From Clostridium ljungdahlii (lineage in GTDB: Bacteria; Bacillota; Clostridia; Clostridiales; Clostridiaceae), in contig NZ_LITT01000062.1 in NCBI RefSeq assembly GCF_001636845.1, forward strand, positions 186,001 to 250,000: a stretch of 64,000 nucleotides of DNA. Direction: 5' to 3'. The notes under the pieces are model-generated. The model ran no database searches, had not been told where the DNA came from, and saw nothing but the letters and a program-made list of their open reading frames with translations. Of the stretch, positions 16,716 through 25,609 are shown piece after piece. How positions within the stretch are numbered: the first letter of the stretch is position 1; every line of letters starts with the position of its first letter. The position numbers were made by a program, and so were the translations under genes.

Positions 16716-18089
16716 GTGTTAAAAAGTTTTCGAGGTGGAGTACACCCGGATGATAGCAAAAAGTACACAGCTAATAAGCCTATAGAAATAGCACCTATAC
16801 CAGACAAGGTGTTTATTCCCGTTAGACAGCATATAGGTGCTCCTACATCTCCTGTAGTACAAAAAGGAGATGAGGTAAAAAAGGGACAACTTATTGCGAA
16901 GAGTGATGCTTTTGTTTCAGCCAATATATATGCATCTACTTCTGGAAAGGTTGTAGATATAGGAGATTACCCACATCCTGGTTTTGGAAAATGTCAAGCT
17001 ATAGTTATTGAAAAAGATGGAAAGGATGAGTGGGTAGAAGGAATACCAACTTCACGTAATTGGAAAGAACTAAGTGTAAAAGAAATGCTTGGAATAATAA
17101 GAGAGGCAGGCATTGTAGGAATGGGAGGTGCAACTTTTCCTGTTCATGTTAAACTTGCACCACCACCAGATAAAAAAGTAGACGTTTTTATTTTAAATGG
17201 TGCTGAGTGTGAACCTTATTTAACTGCAGATTATAGGTCTATGCTGGAAAATTCAGACAAGATAGTTGCCGGAGTTCAAATAATTATGAAAATCCTCAAT
17301 GTGGAAAAGGCATTTGTAGGTATTGAAGATAATAAACCAGAAGCTATAGAAGCTATGAAAAAAGCTTTTGCAGGTACAAAAGTGCAAGTAGTAGGTCTTC
17401 CTACTAAGTATCCTCAGGGTGCTGAAAAAATGCTTATAAATGTTTTGACAGGTAGAGAAGTTCCATCAGGTGGATTGCCTGCAGATGTAGGTGCGGTTGT
17501 TCAAAATGTAGGTACATGCATAGCAATAAGTGATGCAGTGGAGAGAGGAATTCCACTTATACAGAGGGTTACAACTATAAGTGGAGGTGCTATTAAAGAG
17601 CCTAAAAATATATTAGTTAGAATTGGAACTACGTTTAAAGATGCCATTGATTTTTGTGGAGGATTTAAGGAGGAACCAGTTAAAATAATCTCAGGTGGAC
17701 CTATGATGGGATTTGCCCAATCAAATTTAGATATTCCAATAATGAAAGGTTCATCAGGAATACTTGGTTTAACTAAAAATGATATAAATGAAGGAAAAGA
17801 ATCTTCTTGTATTAGATGTGGTAGATGCTTGAAAGCCTGTCCTATGCACTTGAATCCAAGTATGTTAAGTATTCTTGGACAAAAAGATTTATATCAAGAG
17901 GCTAAGGAAGAATATAATCTTTTGGATTGCGTAGAATGTGGCAGCTGTGTGTATGCATGTCCTGCTAAACGAAGAATTGTACAGTATATTAGATATTTAA
18001 AATCAGAAAATAAAGCTGCAGGGGCGCGGGAAAAAGCTAAAGCAGATAAGGCTAAAGAAAAGAAAGAAAAAGAAGAAGTTTTAAAATAA
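16716..18089 (+). CDS. rnfC: Rnf complex subunit C
   Basis: Peripheral subunit of the ferredoxin:NAD+ oxidoreductase that binds NADH/FMN and carries two [4Fe-4S] clusters. The 457-aa protein has an N-terminal HPDDSK segment, a flavin/NAD-binding domain with GGATFPVHVK and GAECEPYLT, and two CxxCxxCxxxCP motifs near residues 364 (SCIRCGRCLKACP) and 405 (DCVECGSCVYACP). The tail is Lys/Ala/Glu-rich. GTG start with AAGAGGTG seven bases upstream. First of six contiguous rnf genes. Confidence 0.95.
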   Translation: MLKSFRGGVHPDDSKKYTANKPIEIAPIPDKVFIPVRQHIGAPTSPVVQKGDEVKKGQLIAKSDAFVSANIYASTSGKVVDIGDYPHPGFGKCQAIVIEKDGKDEWVEGIPTSRNWKELSVKEMLGIIREAGIVGMGGATFPVHVKLAPPPDKKVDVFILNGAECEPYLTADYRSMLENSDKIVAGVQIIMKILNVEKAFVGIEDNKPEAIEAMKKAFAGTKVQVVGLPTKYPQGAEKMLINVLTGREVPSGGLPADVGAVVQNVGTCIAISDAVERGIPLIQRVTTISGGAIKEPKNILVRIGTTFKDAIDFCGGFKEEPVKIISGGPMMGFAQSNLDIPIMKGSSGILGLTKNDINEGKESSCIRCGRCLKACPMHLNPSMLSILGQKDLYQEAKEEYNLLDCVECGSCVYACPAKRRIVQYIRYLKSENKAAGAREKAKADKAKEKKEKEEVLK

Positions 18090-18106
18090 TAAAGGAGTGA
18101 TAATAA

Positions 18107-19102
18107 ATGGCGGAAGCACAGATAAAGAAAAATATTTTTACTATTTCGTCATCACCTCATGTTCGTTGTGATGAATCTGTTTCTAAGATAATGTGGAGTG
18201 TCTGTTTAGCACTAACTCCAGCTGCGGTTTTTGGTGTATTTAATTTTGGCATTCATGCTTTAGAAGTAATTATAACAGGAATTATAGCTGCTGTAGTTAC
18301 GGAGTACTTTGTAGAAAAAGTTAGAAATAAACCTATAACTATTACAGATGGAAGTGCTTTTTTAACGGGACTTTTACTTTCTATGTGTTTACCTCCTGAT
18401 ATTCCACCTTATATGGTAGCTATAGGATCTTTTATAGCAATAGCAATAGCTAAACATTCAATGGGAGGACTTGGTCAGAACATATTTAATCCAGCTCATA
18501 TTGGAAGAGCTGCGCTAATGGTTTCCTGGCCTGTAGCAATGACAACATGGTCAAAATTAAGTGCCAGTGGTGTAGATGCCGTAACAACGGCAACCCCTCT
18601 TGGAATTTTAAAGCTTCAAGGTTATTCAAAATTAGTTGAAACTTTCGGAGGTCAGGGTGCACTTTACAAGGCAATGTTCTTAGGTACTAGAAATGGAAGT
18701 ATAGGAGAAACTTCTACAATATTACTTGTTTTAGGTGGACTTTATCTCATATATAAAAAATATATTAACTGGCAAATTCCAGTAGTAATGATTGGTACTG
18801 TAGGAATACTTACTTGGGCTTTTGGAGGAACTACGGGACTTTTTACAGGAGATCCTGTATTTCATATGATGGCAGGTGGACTTGTAATAGGTGCTTTCTT
18901 CATGGCTACTGATATGGTAACAATTCCTATGACTATTAAAGGACAGGTTATTTTTGCATTAGGTGCAGGTGCACTAACATCGCTTATAAGATTAAAAGGC
19001 GGTTATCCAGAAGGCGTATGTTATTCAATATTGCTTATGAATGCAGTTACTCCTCTAATAGATAAGTTTACACAGCCAGTTAAATTTGGGACAAGGAGGT
19101 AA
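18107..19102 (+). CDS. rnfD: Rnf complex subunit D
   Basis: Integral membrane subunit with covalently bound FMN. The 331-aa protein has about nine hydrophobic helices, and the family's FMN-attachment region is visible as SGVDAVTTATPL, where the modified Thr belongs. The GGLGQNIFNPAHIGRA segment is diagnostic. It follows rnfC by 17 bases with AAAGGAGTG before the ATG. Confidence 0.95.
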   Translation: MAEAQIKKNIFTISSSPHVRCDESVSKIMWSVCLALTPAAVFGVFNFGIHALEVIITGIIAAVVTEYFVEKVRNKPITITDGSAFLTGLLLSMCLPPDIPPYMVAIGSFIAIAIAKHSMGGLGQNIFNPAHIGRAALMVSWPVAMTTWSKLSASGVDAVTTATPLGILKLQGYSKLVETFGGQGALYKAMFLGTRNGSIGETSTILLVLGGLYLIYKKYINWQIPVVMIGTVGILTWAFGGTTGLFTGDPVFHMMAGGLVIGAFFMATDMVTIPMTIKGQVIFALGAGALTSLIRLKGGYPEGVCYSILLMNAVTPLIDKFTQPVKFGTRR

Positions 19103-19108
19103 GCTTTG

Positions 19109-19666
19109 ATGGCTAAAGATAAAGATCAAAATAGTATTTTTGCAATTACTAAGAACTTAACCATTACATGTTTTATATCTGGAATTATAATAGCTGCGGT
19201 TTATTATATAACATCACCAGTAGCAGCACAAAAACAGGTTCAAATACAAAATGATACCATGAGAGTTTTAGTCAATGATGCTGATAAATTTAGTAAAGTA
19301 AATGGTAAAAAGGATTGGTATGCAGCTCAAAAAGGAAACAAGACAATTGCATATGTTGTACCTGCAGAGAGTAAAGGTTACGGTGGAGCTATAGAGCTAT
19401 TGGTAGCTGTTACTCCAGATGGAAAAGTAATAGATTTCAGTATTGTATCTCATAATGAAACTCCAGGACTTGGAGCAAATGCTTCAAAGGATTCTTTTAG
19501 GGGACAGTTTAAGGATAAAAAGGCAGACGCATTAACAGTTGTAAAAGATAAGTCTAACACTAAAAACATTCAAGCTATGACAGGAGCTACAATTACGTCA
19601 AAAGCTGTAACTAAAGGAGTTAAAGAAGCTGTTGGGCAAGTTACTACGTTTACGGGAGGTAAGTAA
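19109..19666 (+). CDS. rnfG: Rnf complex subunit G
   Basis: Membrane-anchored subunit with a covalently attached FMN on the extracellular side. 185 aa: one N-terminal membrane helix (residues 15-35), an FMN-binding domain with GYGGAIELLV and NETPGLGA, and the attachment motif TGATITS near residue 160, where the second Thr is modified. TTG 19106 is in frame, but ATG 19109 is preferred, nine bases after GGAGG. The upstream rnfD stop lies within the ribosome site. Confidence 0.94.
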   Translation: MAKDKDQNSIFAITKNLTITCFISGIIIAAVYYITSPVAAQKQVQIQNDTMRVLVNDADKFSKVNGKKDWYAAQKGNKTIAYVVPAESKGYGGAIELLVAVTPDGKVIDFSIVSHNETPGLGANASKDSFRGQFKDKKADALTVVKDKSNTKNIQAMTGATITSKAVTKGVKEAVGQVTTFTGGK

Positions 19667-19668
19667 TT

Positions 19669-20310
19669 ATGAAGAATTTGTGGAATATATTTAAAAAAGG
19701 ATTGATTGCAGAAAACCCCATATTCGTACTTGCACTTAGTTTGTGTCCAGCACTGGCAACTACAAGTACAGCTATAAACGGATTTACCATGGGGCTTTGT
19801 GTGTTATTTGTTATAACTTGTAATAATACTGTGGTTTCTATAATTAAGAATGTTGTAAATCCTAAGGTACGTGTACCTGTATATATCACTTGTATAGCAA
19901 CTATAGTTACAGTAGTGGAACTTGTTATGCAGGCTTATGCACCTCTATTATATAAGCAATTGGGAATTTATTTAGCATTGGTAGTTGTATTTGCTATAAT
20001 ACTTGCTCGTGCAGAGACATTTGCATCCAAAAATCCTGTAGTTCCTTCTTTCTTTGATGGACTTGGAATGGGATGTGGATTTACCTTGGCACTTACTATA
20101 ATAGGAATGATACGTGAATTATTTGGATCTGGAACTATATTTGGTGCTAATGTATTTGGTGCTTCATATAATCCAGCTTTGATTATGATACTTCCACCTG
20201 GAGGATTCATACTTATAGGATATTTAGTTGCTATAGTAAAAGTTTATAACCAACATATGGAGAAAATTAAAATGCAAAAATTAGAAAAAGCAAATGGAGG
20301 TGAAGCATAA
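19669..20310 (+). CDS. rnfE: Rnf complex subunit E
   Basis: Polytopic membrane subunit of the RnfA/RnfE pair that forms the transmembrane electron path with an intramembrane iron site. 213 aa, six helices; the conserved ENPIFVLALSLCPALATTS (with the family's Cys) and GMGCGFTLAL motifs are present. It starts two bases after rnfG and its stop overlaps the rnfA start by one base. Confidence 0.95.
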   Translation: MKNLWNIFKKGLIAENPIFVLALSLCPALATTSTAINGFTMGLCVLFVITCNNTVVSIIKNVVNPKVRVPVYITCIATIVTVVELVMQAYAPLLYKQLGIYLALVVVFAIILARAETFASKNPVVPSFFDGLGMGCGFTLALTIIGMIRELFGSGTIFGANVFGASYNPALIMILPPGGFILIGYLVAIVKVYNQHMEKIKMQKLEKANGGEA

Positions 20311-20891
20311 TGGCATCTTACCTTACTCTTTTCATAAGTGCAGTAGTTGTAAATAACTATGTTTTGACAAGGTTTTTGGGACTTTGTATATTCTTTGGAG
20401 TTTCTAAAAATTTAAATGCATCTGTAGGTATGGGTATGGCTGTTACTTCTGTTATTACTATGAGTTCAATATTGGCATGGGTAGTATATCATTTTGTACT
20501 TATACCATTTAATTTGACTTTCTTGAGGACAGTAGTTTTTGTACTTCTTATTGCCAGTTTTGTACAACTTTTGGAGACTATTATTAAAAAGCAGGCACCA
20601 GCCCTATATAATATGTGGGGAATATACCTTCTTTTAATAGCTACAAACTGTATTGTACTTGCTGTACCTATATTAAATGCCGATTCTAACTTTAATTTTT
20701 TACAGAGTGTTGTTAATGCAATAGGATCTGGATTAGGGTTTGCCATGGCTATAATTTTAATGGCAAGTCTTAGAGAAAAATTGAGATTAGCAGATGTGCC
20801 TAAACCATTAGAAGGTCTTGGAGTAGCTTTTATTTTAGCAGGAATGTTAGCTTTATCCTTCCTTGGTTTTTCAGGTATGATTTCTCTATAG
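20310..20891 (+). CDS. rnfA: Rnf complex subunit A
   Basis: Membrane subunit homologous to RnfE, inserted with opposite topology. 193 aa, six helices, with NNYVLTRFLGLCIFFGVSKN and TNCIVLAVP carrying the conserved cysteines that ligate the shared iron centre. Start overlaps the rnfE stop (TAATG), indicating coupled translation. Confidence 0.95.
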   Translation: MASYLTLFISAVVVNNYVLTRFLGLCIFFGVSKNLNASVGMGMAVTSVITMSSILAWVVYHFVLIPFNLTFLRTVVFVLLIASFVQLLETIIKKQAPALYNMWGIYLLLIATNCIVLAVPILNADSNFNFLQSVVNAIGSGLGFAMAIILMASLREKLRLADVPKPLEGLGVAFILAGMLALSFLGFSGMISL

Positions 20892-20906
20892 AAAGGAGCT
20901 AATAAA

Positions 20907-21761
20907 ATGAATACTGCAATTATGGTTTTAGTTGTAATGACTATTATAGGTCTTATATTTGGACTTGTTCTAGCCTATGTAAATAAAAGATTCGCAATGG
21001 AAGTAAATCCACTTGTGGACTTAGTAGAAGATGTACTTCCAAAAGGCCAATGTGGAGGATGTGGATTTGCAGGATGTAAAGCTTATGCAGAAGCTGTTGT
21101 TTTAGATGAGAGTGTGCCACCAAATCTTTGTGTACCAGGAAAGGCAGCAGTTGCAGAACAGGTAGCAAAGCTAACTGGTAAATCTGCTCCACCTATTGAA
21201 CCTAGAGTTGCACATGTAAGATGTGGTGGAGATTGTACAAAGGCAGTTAAAAATTTTGAATATGAAGGTATACATGATTGTGTAGCTGCAAATTTACTTG
21301 AAGGTGGACCTAAAGCCTGCAAATATGGATGTCTAGGATTTGGGACATGTGTAAAGAGTTGTCCTTTTGGAGCTATGGCAATGGGTTCAAATGGACTTCC
21401 AATAATTGATGCAGATATATGTACAGGTTGTGGTACCTGTGTAAGTGCGTGTCCAAAACAGGTACTTGGATTTAGACCTGTAGGTTCTAAAGTAATGGTT
21501 AACTGTAATTCTAGAAACAAAGGTGGAGCTGTACGTAAGGCGTGTAGTGTAGGATGTCTTGGATGCGGATTGTGCGCTAAAAATTGTCCAAATGATGCCA
21601 TTAAAGTAGAGAACAATTTGGCAGTAGTAGACCAAAGTATTTGTGCATCATGCAGTGAAGCTACCTGTCTTGCTAAATGTCCTACAGGAGCTATTAAGGC
21701 TATTGTAAGTGGTATGGACTTACAACAGCAGAGCAAGAATGAAGCTGCTGCAAATTCATAA
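20907..21761 (+). CDS. rnfB: Rnf complex subunit B (ferredoxin entry)
   Basis: Takes electrons from reduced ferredoxin. 284 aa: N-terminal membrane anchor; a cluster motif CGGCGFAGCKAYAEAV (about residues 49-64); then ferredoxin-like cysteine groups CLGFGTCVKSCP, CTGCGTCVSACP, CLGCGLCAKNCP and CASCSEATCLAKCP. The two extra clusters beyond the proteobacterial form are usual for clostridial RnfB. Last gene of the operon, followed by a strong terminator. Confidence 0.95.
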   Translation: MNTAIMVLVVMTIIGLIFGLVLAYVNKRFAMEVNPLVDLVEDVLPKGQCGGCGFAGCKAYAEAVVLDESVPPNLCVPGKAAVAEQVAKLTGKSAPPIEPRVAHVRCGGDCTKAVKNFEYEGIHDCVAANLLEGGPKACKYGCLGFGTCVKSCPFGAMAMGSNGLPIIDADICTGCGTCVSACPKQVLGFRPVGSKVMVNCNSRNKGGAVRKACSVGCLGCGLCAKNCPNDAIKVENNLAVVDQSICASCSEATCLAKCPTGAIKAIVSGMDLQQQSKNEAAANS

Positions 21762-21819
21762 TTGCAGTGGAGCAAAGTTTAAATTTGTTGATATTAATAA
21801 TATAATTAGAGTAATATAA

Positions 21820-21852
21820 AAAATGTGCTGCGATTTTGCAGCACATTTTTTA
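21820..21852 (+). terminator. Intrinsic terminator of the rnf operon
   Basis: ATGTGCTGC pairs with GCAGCACAT around a short loop and is followed by T6. Strong, GC-containing stem at the expected place after rnfB. Confidence 0.88.
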
Positions 21853-21924
21853 TCCGATTGCTACCATTGCTAACACCCCTCATAGCACTTTGTGATAGGG
21901 AGGATAAGCACTGCTGCGCACCTG

Positions 21925-22055
21925 GATAAGTTCTTCCCTTAAAGGATAACGTATTCTAAGTGCTAAAGACACTAAGAATACTGTTAATAAGGTTCAAATG
22001 GAGAAAAGGTATTCCTTATAAGCAAACTCCACCTGAACCTAAGAATCACTTGATA
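21925..22055 (-). ncRNA. Structured repeat element, copy 1 (possible ncRNA)
   Basis: Shares with 23117-23244 the blocks AAAGGATAACG, TTCTAAGTG...CACTAAGAA and CTGTTAATAAG, then a long hairpin. In this copy GTATTCT (21951-21957) pairs with AGAATAC (21975-21981), and 21990-22003 pairs with 22027-22040. The two A/C oppositions of the long hairpin become G-U pairs only on the minus strand, which suggests minus-strand transcription. It lies between the rnfB terminator and the 3' end of the Gx-transporter gene. No known RNA family recognised. Confidence 0.55.
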
Positions 22056-22067
22056 CCTATGGTGGAG

Positions 22068-22586
22068 TTATTTATTTTTTAAATCTTTAAACATAGGAAT
22101 TTTATATAAGTTATTAGTTAGGAATTTCACGCACCAACCTATAAAGTATCCTGTGATTATAGCAGAGATTAAAAGCACTGGTAGATATATGTATATTCTA
22201 AAGTCTTGAATTACTATAGAAGCTACTAAAAGTTGACCTATATTGTGAAATATTGCCCCACATATGCTTATAGTCCATAGACTTAAGGAATCTTTAAAAT
22301 ATTTGTATAGAAAAATCATAACTATGTTACTTAAAATTCCTCCGGCTATGCTGAACATAAAGGTAGACATTGTTCCACCGAACATAGATCCTAGAAGCGT
22401 TCTTAAAAACATAATTAGTAAGGCTTCTTTCCATCCTATAAGTATAAGTGCAGCTAGGGAAATTGTATTTGCAAGTCCTAGCTTTATTCCGGGAAATAAA
22501 ACGGGAACTTGAGCTTCTATTATGTATATGACTAAAGCCATGCTTGTTAGAAAGCTTAAAAAAACCATTTTCCTTGTTTTATTCAT
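22068..22586 (-). CDS. Gx transporter / heptaprenyl diphosphate synthase component I family
   Basis: 172-aa membrane protein with five or six helices, a glycine-rich LFPGIKLGLANTISLAAL region and LRTLLGSMFGGTMSTFMFSI. This matches the family annotated as heptaprenyl diphosphate synthase component I or Gx transporter, which resembles ECF-type S components. It follows the NusG-II gene on the same strand and is often found near rnf genes. The real substrate is unknown. Confidence 0.82.
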   Translation of the reverse strand: MNKTRKMVFLSFLTSMALVIYIIEAQVPVLFPGIKLGLANTISLAALILIGWKEALLIMFLRTLLGSMFGGTMSTFMFSIAGGILSNIVMIFLYKYFKDSLSLWTISICGAIFHNIGQLLVASIVIQDFRIYIYLPVLLISAIITGYFIGWCVKFLTNNLYKIPMFKDLKNK

Positions 22587-22614
22587 TAATCACACCTTGA
22601 TTTTAAATATAATT

Positions 22615-22998
22615 TTAACTGGATATATCATCGTATTTAGAATTATTTCCTTCTAGTTTAATTATTAATTTATGGGGAAGACATATAATACTTTGACCTG
22701 GTTCGGATATCCATCCGGTTTTTACACAAATTTTATCAGGGCAATCTGCGTCTTTTATGCGTATTTTACCATTTTCTATTTCTATCAAATTATAGTGAGA
22801 TTTATTGTACTTTACTGTAAGTTCTTTTGTGTTTTTTACTTTAGTTAAGTCTATTGTATCTATAATTTTACCATCTTGCTTTATTACGGCTATTTTATGT
22901 GACCCCTTTACATATGAACGGTATATAAATACTCCAGCACAACTTGCAATTATTAGTATTAAAATTAATACTGCAGCAATTTTATCTCCTTTTTTCAT
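22615..22998 (-). CDS. NusG domain II-containing membrane-anchored protein
   Basis: 127-aa protein with an N-terminal membrane helix (residues 7-28) and an extracytoplasmic NusG-II domain. The signature CPDKICVKTGWIS then PGQSIICLPHK near residues 88-112 is the family hallmark. AGGAGT lies six bases before the ATG at 22998; the ATG at 23011-23013 lacks a site. Likely co-transcribed with the Gx-transporter gene. In other bacteria this pair accompanies Rnf and flavinylation genes; the role here is inferred from context only. Confidence 0.85.
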   Translation of the reverse strand: MKKGDKIAAVLILILIIASCAGVFIYRSYVKGSHKIAVIKQDGKIIDTIDLTKVKNTKELTVKYNKSHYNLIEIENGKIRIKDADCPDKICVKTGWISEPGQSIICLPHKLIIKLEGNNSKYDDISS

Positions 22999-23116
22999 AT
23001 TAACACTCCTCATATGTTGTATAATTACAGAAAATTAAGTGATGACCTATCTATGATTTTACTATAACAAAAGGTCATTTACAATGTTACTGTAATAAAA
23101 ACTTAAATTTTAGTGT

Positions 23117-23244
23117 GATAAACATCTCTAGATAACGATATTCTCTAAAGGATAACGCCTTCTAAGTGTTGAAGCACTAAGAAGCCTGTTAATAAGTATC
23201 AGATGGAGTTAAAACTCCATCTGATACTTAGAAATCTGTTTATC
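23117..23244 (-). ncRNA. Structured repeat element, copy 2 (possible ncRNA or leader)
   Basis: Closing stem GATAAAC (23117-23123) with GTTTATC (23238-23244); a small hairpin CTTCT (23159-23163) with AGAAG (23180-23184); and an 18-bp hairpin 23193-23210 with 23213-23230. The stems keep pairing with copy 1 although bases change (A-T to C-G in the small hairpin; G-C to T-A and T-A to A-T in the long one). On the minus strand it lies about 120 bases before the NusG-II start, so it could be that operon's 5' leader. Confidence 0.6.
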
Positions 23245-23306
23245 TGTGGTTCTGAAAAATTTTGTAGTTATGAGTAAAAAATTTAATATAAGCTTATATA
23301 TTTTTT

Positions 23307-23963
23307 TTAATGTAAATAACTGTTGCCATCAAGGGGAATTAAAACCTGAAGTTTAGGATTACGTGATACATTACCTACGGCATATACGCTGTAAAATCTG
23401 TTTGGAATAATTCTGATATTTGGAATATGAAGAAGTTTTTTACCGGAATCAGAGGTAAATACCTCAAGGGTGTATTTGCCAGGGCTTACAGGAAGATATC
23501 TGGTAACTCCTTTATAGGATACGTTTGGAAACAATACATTTCCATTAGGCAATTTTACATCTACACTAGGTGCGTCTGGGGAAAGATGAACAAATCTTAT
23601 AAAAGCTTTACCTGATATCTTAGGGCGTCTTACATCTTCTATAGGTAGTAAACCCATATTTGGATAATTGCCTATAGAAGACATAGTAAATATTTTTCCA
23701 GCAGGTATACGCAACCTTTTATCCAAAATAGGGTTTAAATTATTTCCTGATGGAAATATTTTTATGTCGTATACCCCTGAAGGTACACTTACATAATCAG
23801 AGAAAGATTTATAGGTTAAATTTTTGAAGACACGTCTATCGTTTAAATACACATCTATTGCAGGAGAATTAGGACTAGCATTTAAAAACCTTATATAAGA
23901 AATAGGATCTATTTCAGGCATTCTGTAAAAACTTTCATAGCTGTAATAAGGGCAAATAAACAT
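23307..23963 (-). CDS. DUF4397 domain protein
   Basis: 218-aa protein with two tandem repeats of the DUF4397 beta-sandwich unit: YIRFLNASPNSPAIDVYLND (about residues 23-42) and FIRFVHLSPDAPSVDVKLPN (about 115-134), each followed by a V..G.Y.L..F segment. No signal peptide is evident. AAAGGTG six bases before ATG 23963 supports that start over GTG 23972. DUF4397 proteins are mostly surface or spore associated; function unknown. A hydrophobic N-terminus with tyrosines (ICPYYSYESFY) is unusual. Confidence 0.82.
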   Translation of the reverse strand: MFICPYYSYESFYRMPEIDPISYIRFLNASPNSPAIDVYLNDRRVFKNLTYKSFSDYVSVPSGVYDIKIFPSGNNLNPILDKRLRIPAGKIFTMSSIGNYPNMGLLPIEDVRRPKISGKAFIRFVHLSPDAPSVDVKLPNGNVLFPNVSYKGVTRYLPVSPGKYTLEVFTSDSGKKLLHIPNIRIIPNRFYSVYAVGNVSRNPKLQVLIPLDGNSYLH

Positions 23964-24040
23964 TACAGTCACCTTTCATTAAATTGATACACTAATAATA
24001 TATGTGTATTTTAGTATCTGTGATACAATAATAAAGTACT

Positions 24041-24520
24041 TTAATACTCATTGAAAATATATTTTCCCAAATAATATAAATTTAATGAAGCAGGTACTTT
24101 ACTCATATCTATATAATCTACAGGATAATTTCCGTCCCAAGGATATATTGATAGATATTTTTCGTTATATACGTTTATCACCAGTTTTTCTTTATTAAAA
24201 GTAAAATAAATTATGTAGGCAGTTTTTTGTGGAAGGTCTTTTGGCTTATTTATAAAACTAGTCTTATTTAGATACTTTAACATGTTTTTTATATCTGTAA
24301 TATTTTCATCCTTTAGTTCTGTTTCATTGTGAAAGTTATTTTCTTCTATAATGCATTTTAAAGAGGAAGACATAGTAAGATTTTTAGCAAGTAAATTGGT
24401 ATAATAAAAGTTGTTAGGTTTTTTTGTAGAAAACATGTAATTATCTAATTTATAACTGCATCCTGAAAATGCAATAATTATAATTAAAAGTGTACTTAAA
24501 AACATAAAAAATTTTTTCAT
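24041..24520 (-). CDS. Putative lipoprotein, 159 aa
   Basis: The signal peptide MKKFFMFLSTLLIIIIAFSG ends at a lipobox cysteine (FSGCS, residue 21), so the protein is probably anchored outside the membrane. The rest is a small globular domain of alternating beta segments with YIIYFTFNKEKLVINVYNEK. It resembles clostridial lipoproteins of the DUF4883 type, but I cannot confirm that. Ribosome site AGGTGA before the start. Confidence 0.7.
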   Translation of the reverse strand: MKKFFMFLSTLLIIIIAFSGCSYKLDNYMFSTKKPNNFYYTNLLAKNLTMSSSLKCIIEENNFHNETELKDENITDIKNMLKYLNKTSFINKPKDLPQKTAYIIYFTFNKEKLVINVYNEKYLSIYPWDGNYPVDYIDMSKVPASLNLYYLGKYIFNEY

Positions 24521-24647
24521 TTATATCACCTGACAAAAGTATTCTAGATAAAGTTATGTTTGTATTTTGCAGTTTATACCATATAAGATAAAAATTAAAG
24601 AATTATATAAAAAAATTTTGATAGTTAAAAGGAGAGATGGGATACCA

Positions 24648-25469
24648 ATGAATTATAAAATCATTGCAATGGATATGGATGGTACGCTTTTAAATGATGA
24701 TAAATCTATATCCAAATATAATAAAGAAATGATACATAAAGCGATAAAATCAGGTGTTAAGGTGGTTATATCGTCTGGCAGACTTCCTGTAACATTAGGA
24801 TTTTATATAGATACAGTATTTAAAAATCAGCCGGTAATATGCTGTAATGGGGCTATAATATTGGATGAAAATAAAAATATTATAAAATCCAATTTATTAG
24901 ACAAAGAAGCTATTTTAAAAGTTATAGACATTTTAAGAGAAAAGAAGGATACATATTATCATTTTTACAGTGATAATATACTATATAGTGAAAGAGTTAG
25001 CCATGCTACAAGAAGGTTTTATAAATTTAATGAGAATATGGATAAAGATTTTAGACTTGAAATAAAGATTATAAAAGATTCTAAAGAGTTCATACAAAAC
25101 AATGGTTCAGGTATAAATAAAATAGTAGTAATAGATGAGGACATAGATTATTTAAATGAGTTGAGGGAAAAGATAAATAAAGTATCTAAAATTGATACTA
25201 CAAAATCAGATATACATAACATTGAAATAATCAGTAAAGGTGTTTCTAAGGGGAGTGGATTGAAGTTCTTGGCAGATTATTATCACATACCTATAAATGA
25301 ATGTATAGCTGTGGGAAATGATGAAAATGATGAAAGTATGATAAAAGAAGCAGGTCTTGGAATTGCTGTAGCTAATGCCAGGGAATTTTTGAAAAAATCT
25401 GCAGGTTATGTCACAGAAAAGGATAATAATAATGGAGCAATAGGGGAAATTATAAAAAAGTTTATCTGA
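24648..25469 (+). CDS. Cof-type HAD phosphatase
   Basis: HAD-superfamily hydrolase of the Cof/YidA type, acting on small phosphorylated metabolites. The 273-aa protein has motif I DMDGTL (residues 8-13), motif II SSGR, a type IIB cap, and motif III/IV KGSGLKFLADYY with GNDENDESMI. An in-frame extension to 24567 is possible, but homologues start MNYKIIAMDMDGTLL. The AAAGGAGA site is 12 bases upstream, slightly long. Substrate cannot be predicted. Confidence 0.88.
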   Translation: MNYKIIAMDMDGTLLNDDKSISKYNKEMIHKAIKSGVKVVISSGRLPVTLGFYIDTVFKNQPVICCNGAIILDENKNIIKSNLLDKEAILKVIDILREKKDTYYHFYSDNILYSERVSHATRRFYKFNENMDKDFRLEIKIIKDSKEFIQNNGSGINKIVVIDEDIDYLNELREKINKVSKIDTTKSDIHNIEIISKGVSKGSGLKFLADYYHIPINECIAVGNDENDESMIKEAGLGIAVANAREFLKKSAGYVTEKDNNNGAIGEIIKKFI

Positions 25470-25609
25470 AGGTTATAATATGATTGACATTAAACTAAAA
25501 ATGTAATTTTATTTAATATAGGTTTACTCAACTTTCACAGTTTAAAAAAATTTTATATGTGCGAAAGATAAGAGGTTTATTATTCTGAATTGTATTAGGG
25601 GTGATATTT

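Noticed and set aside
21083-21775. 230-codon minus-strand frame opposite rnfB
   Set aside because: Covers a clearly functional rnfB and lacks a ribosome site or recognisable domain.
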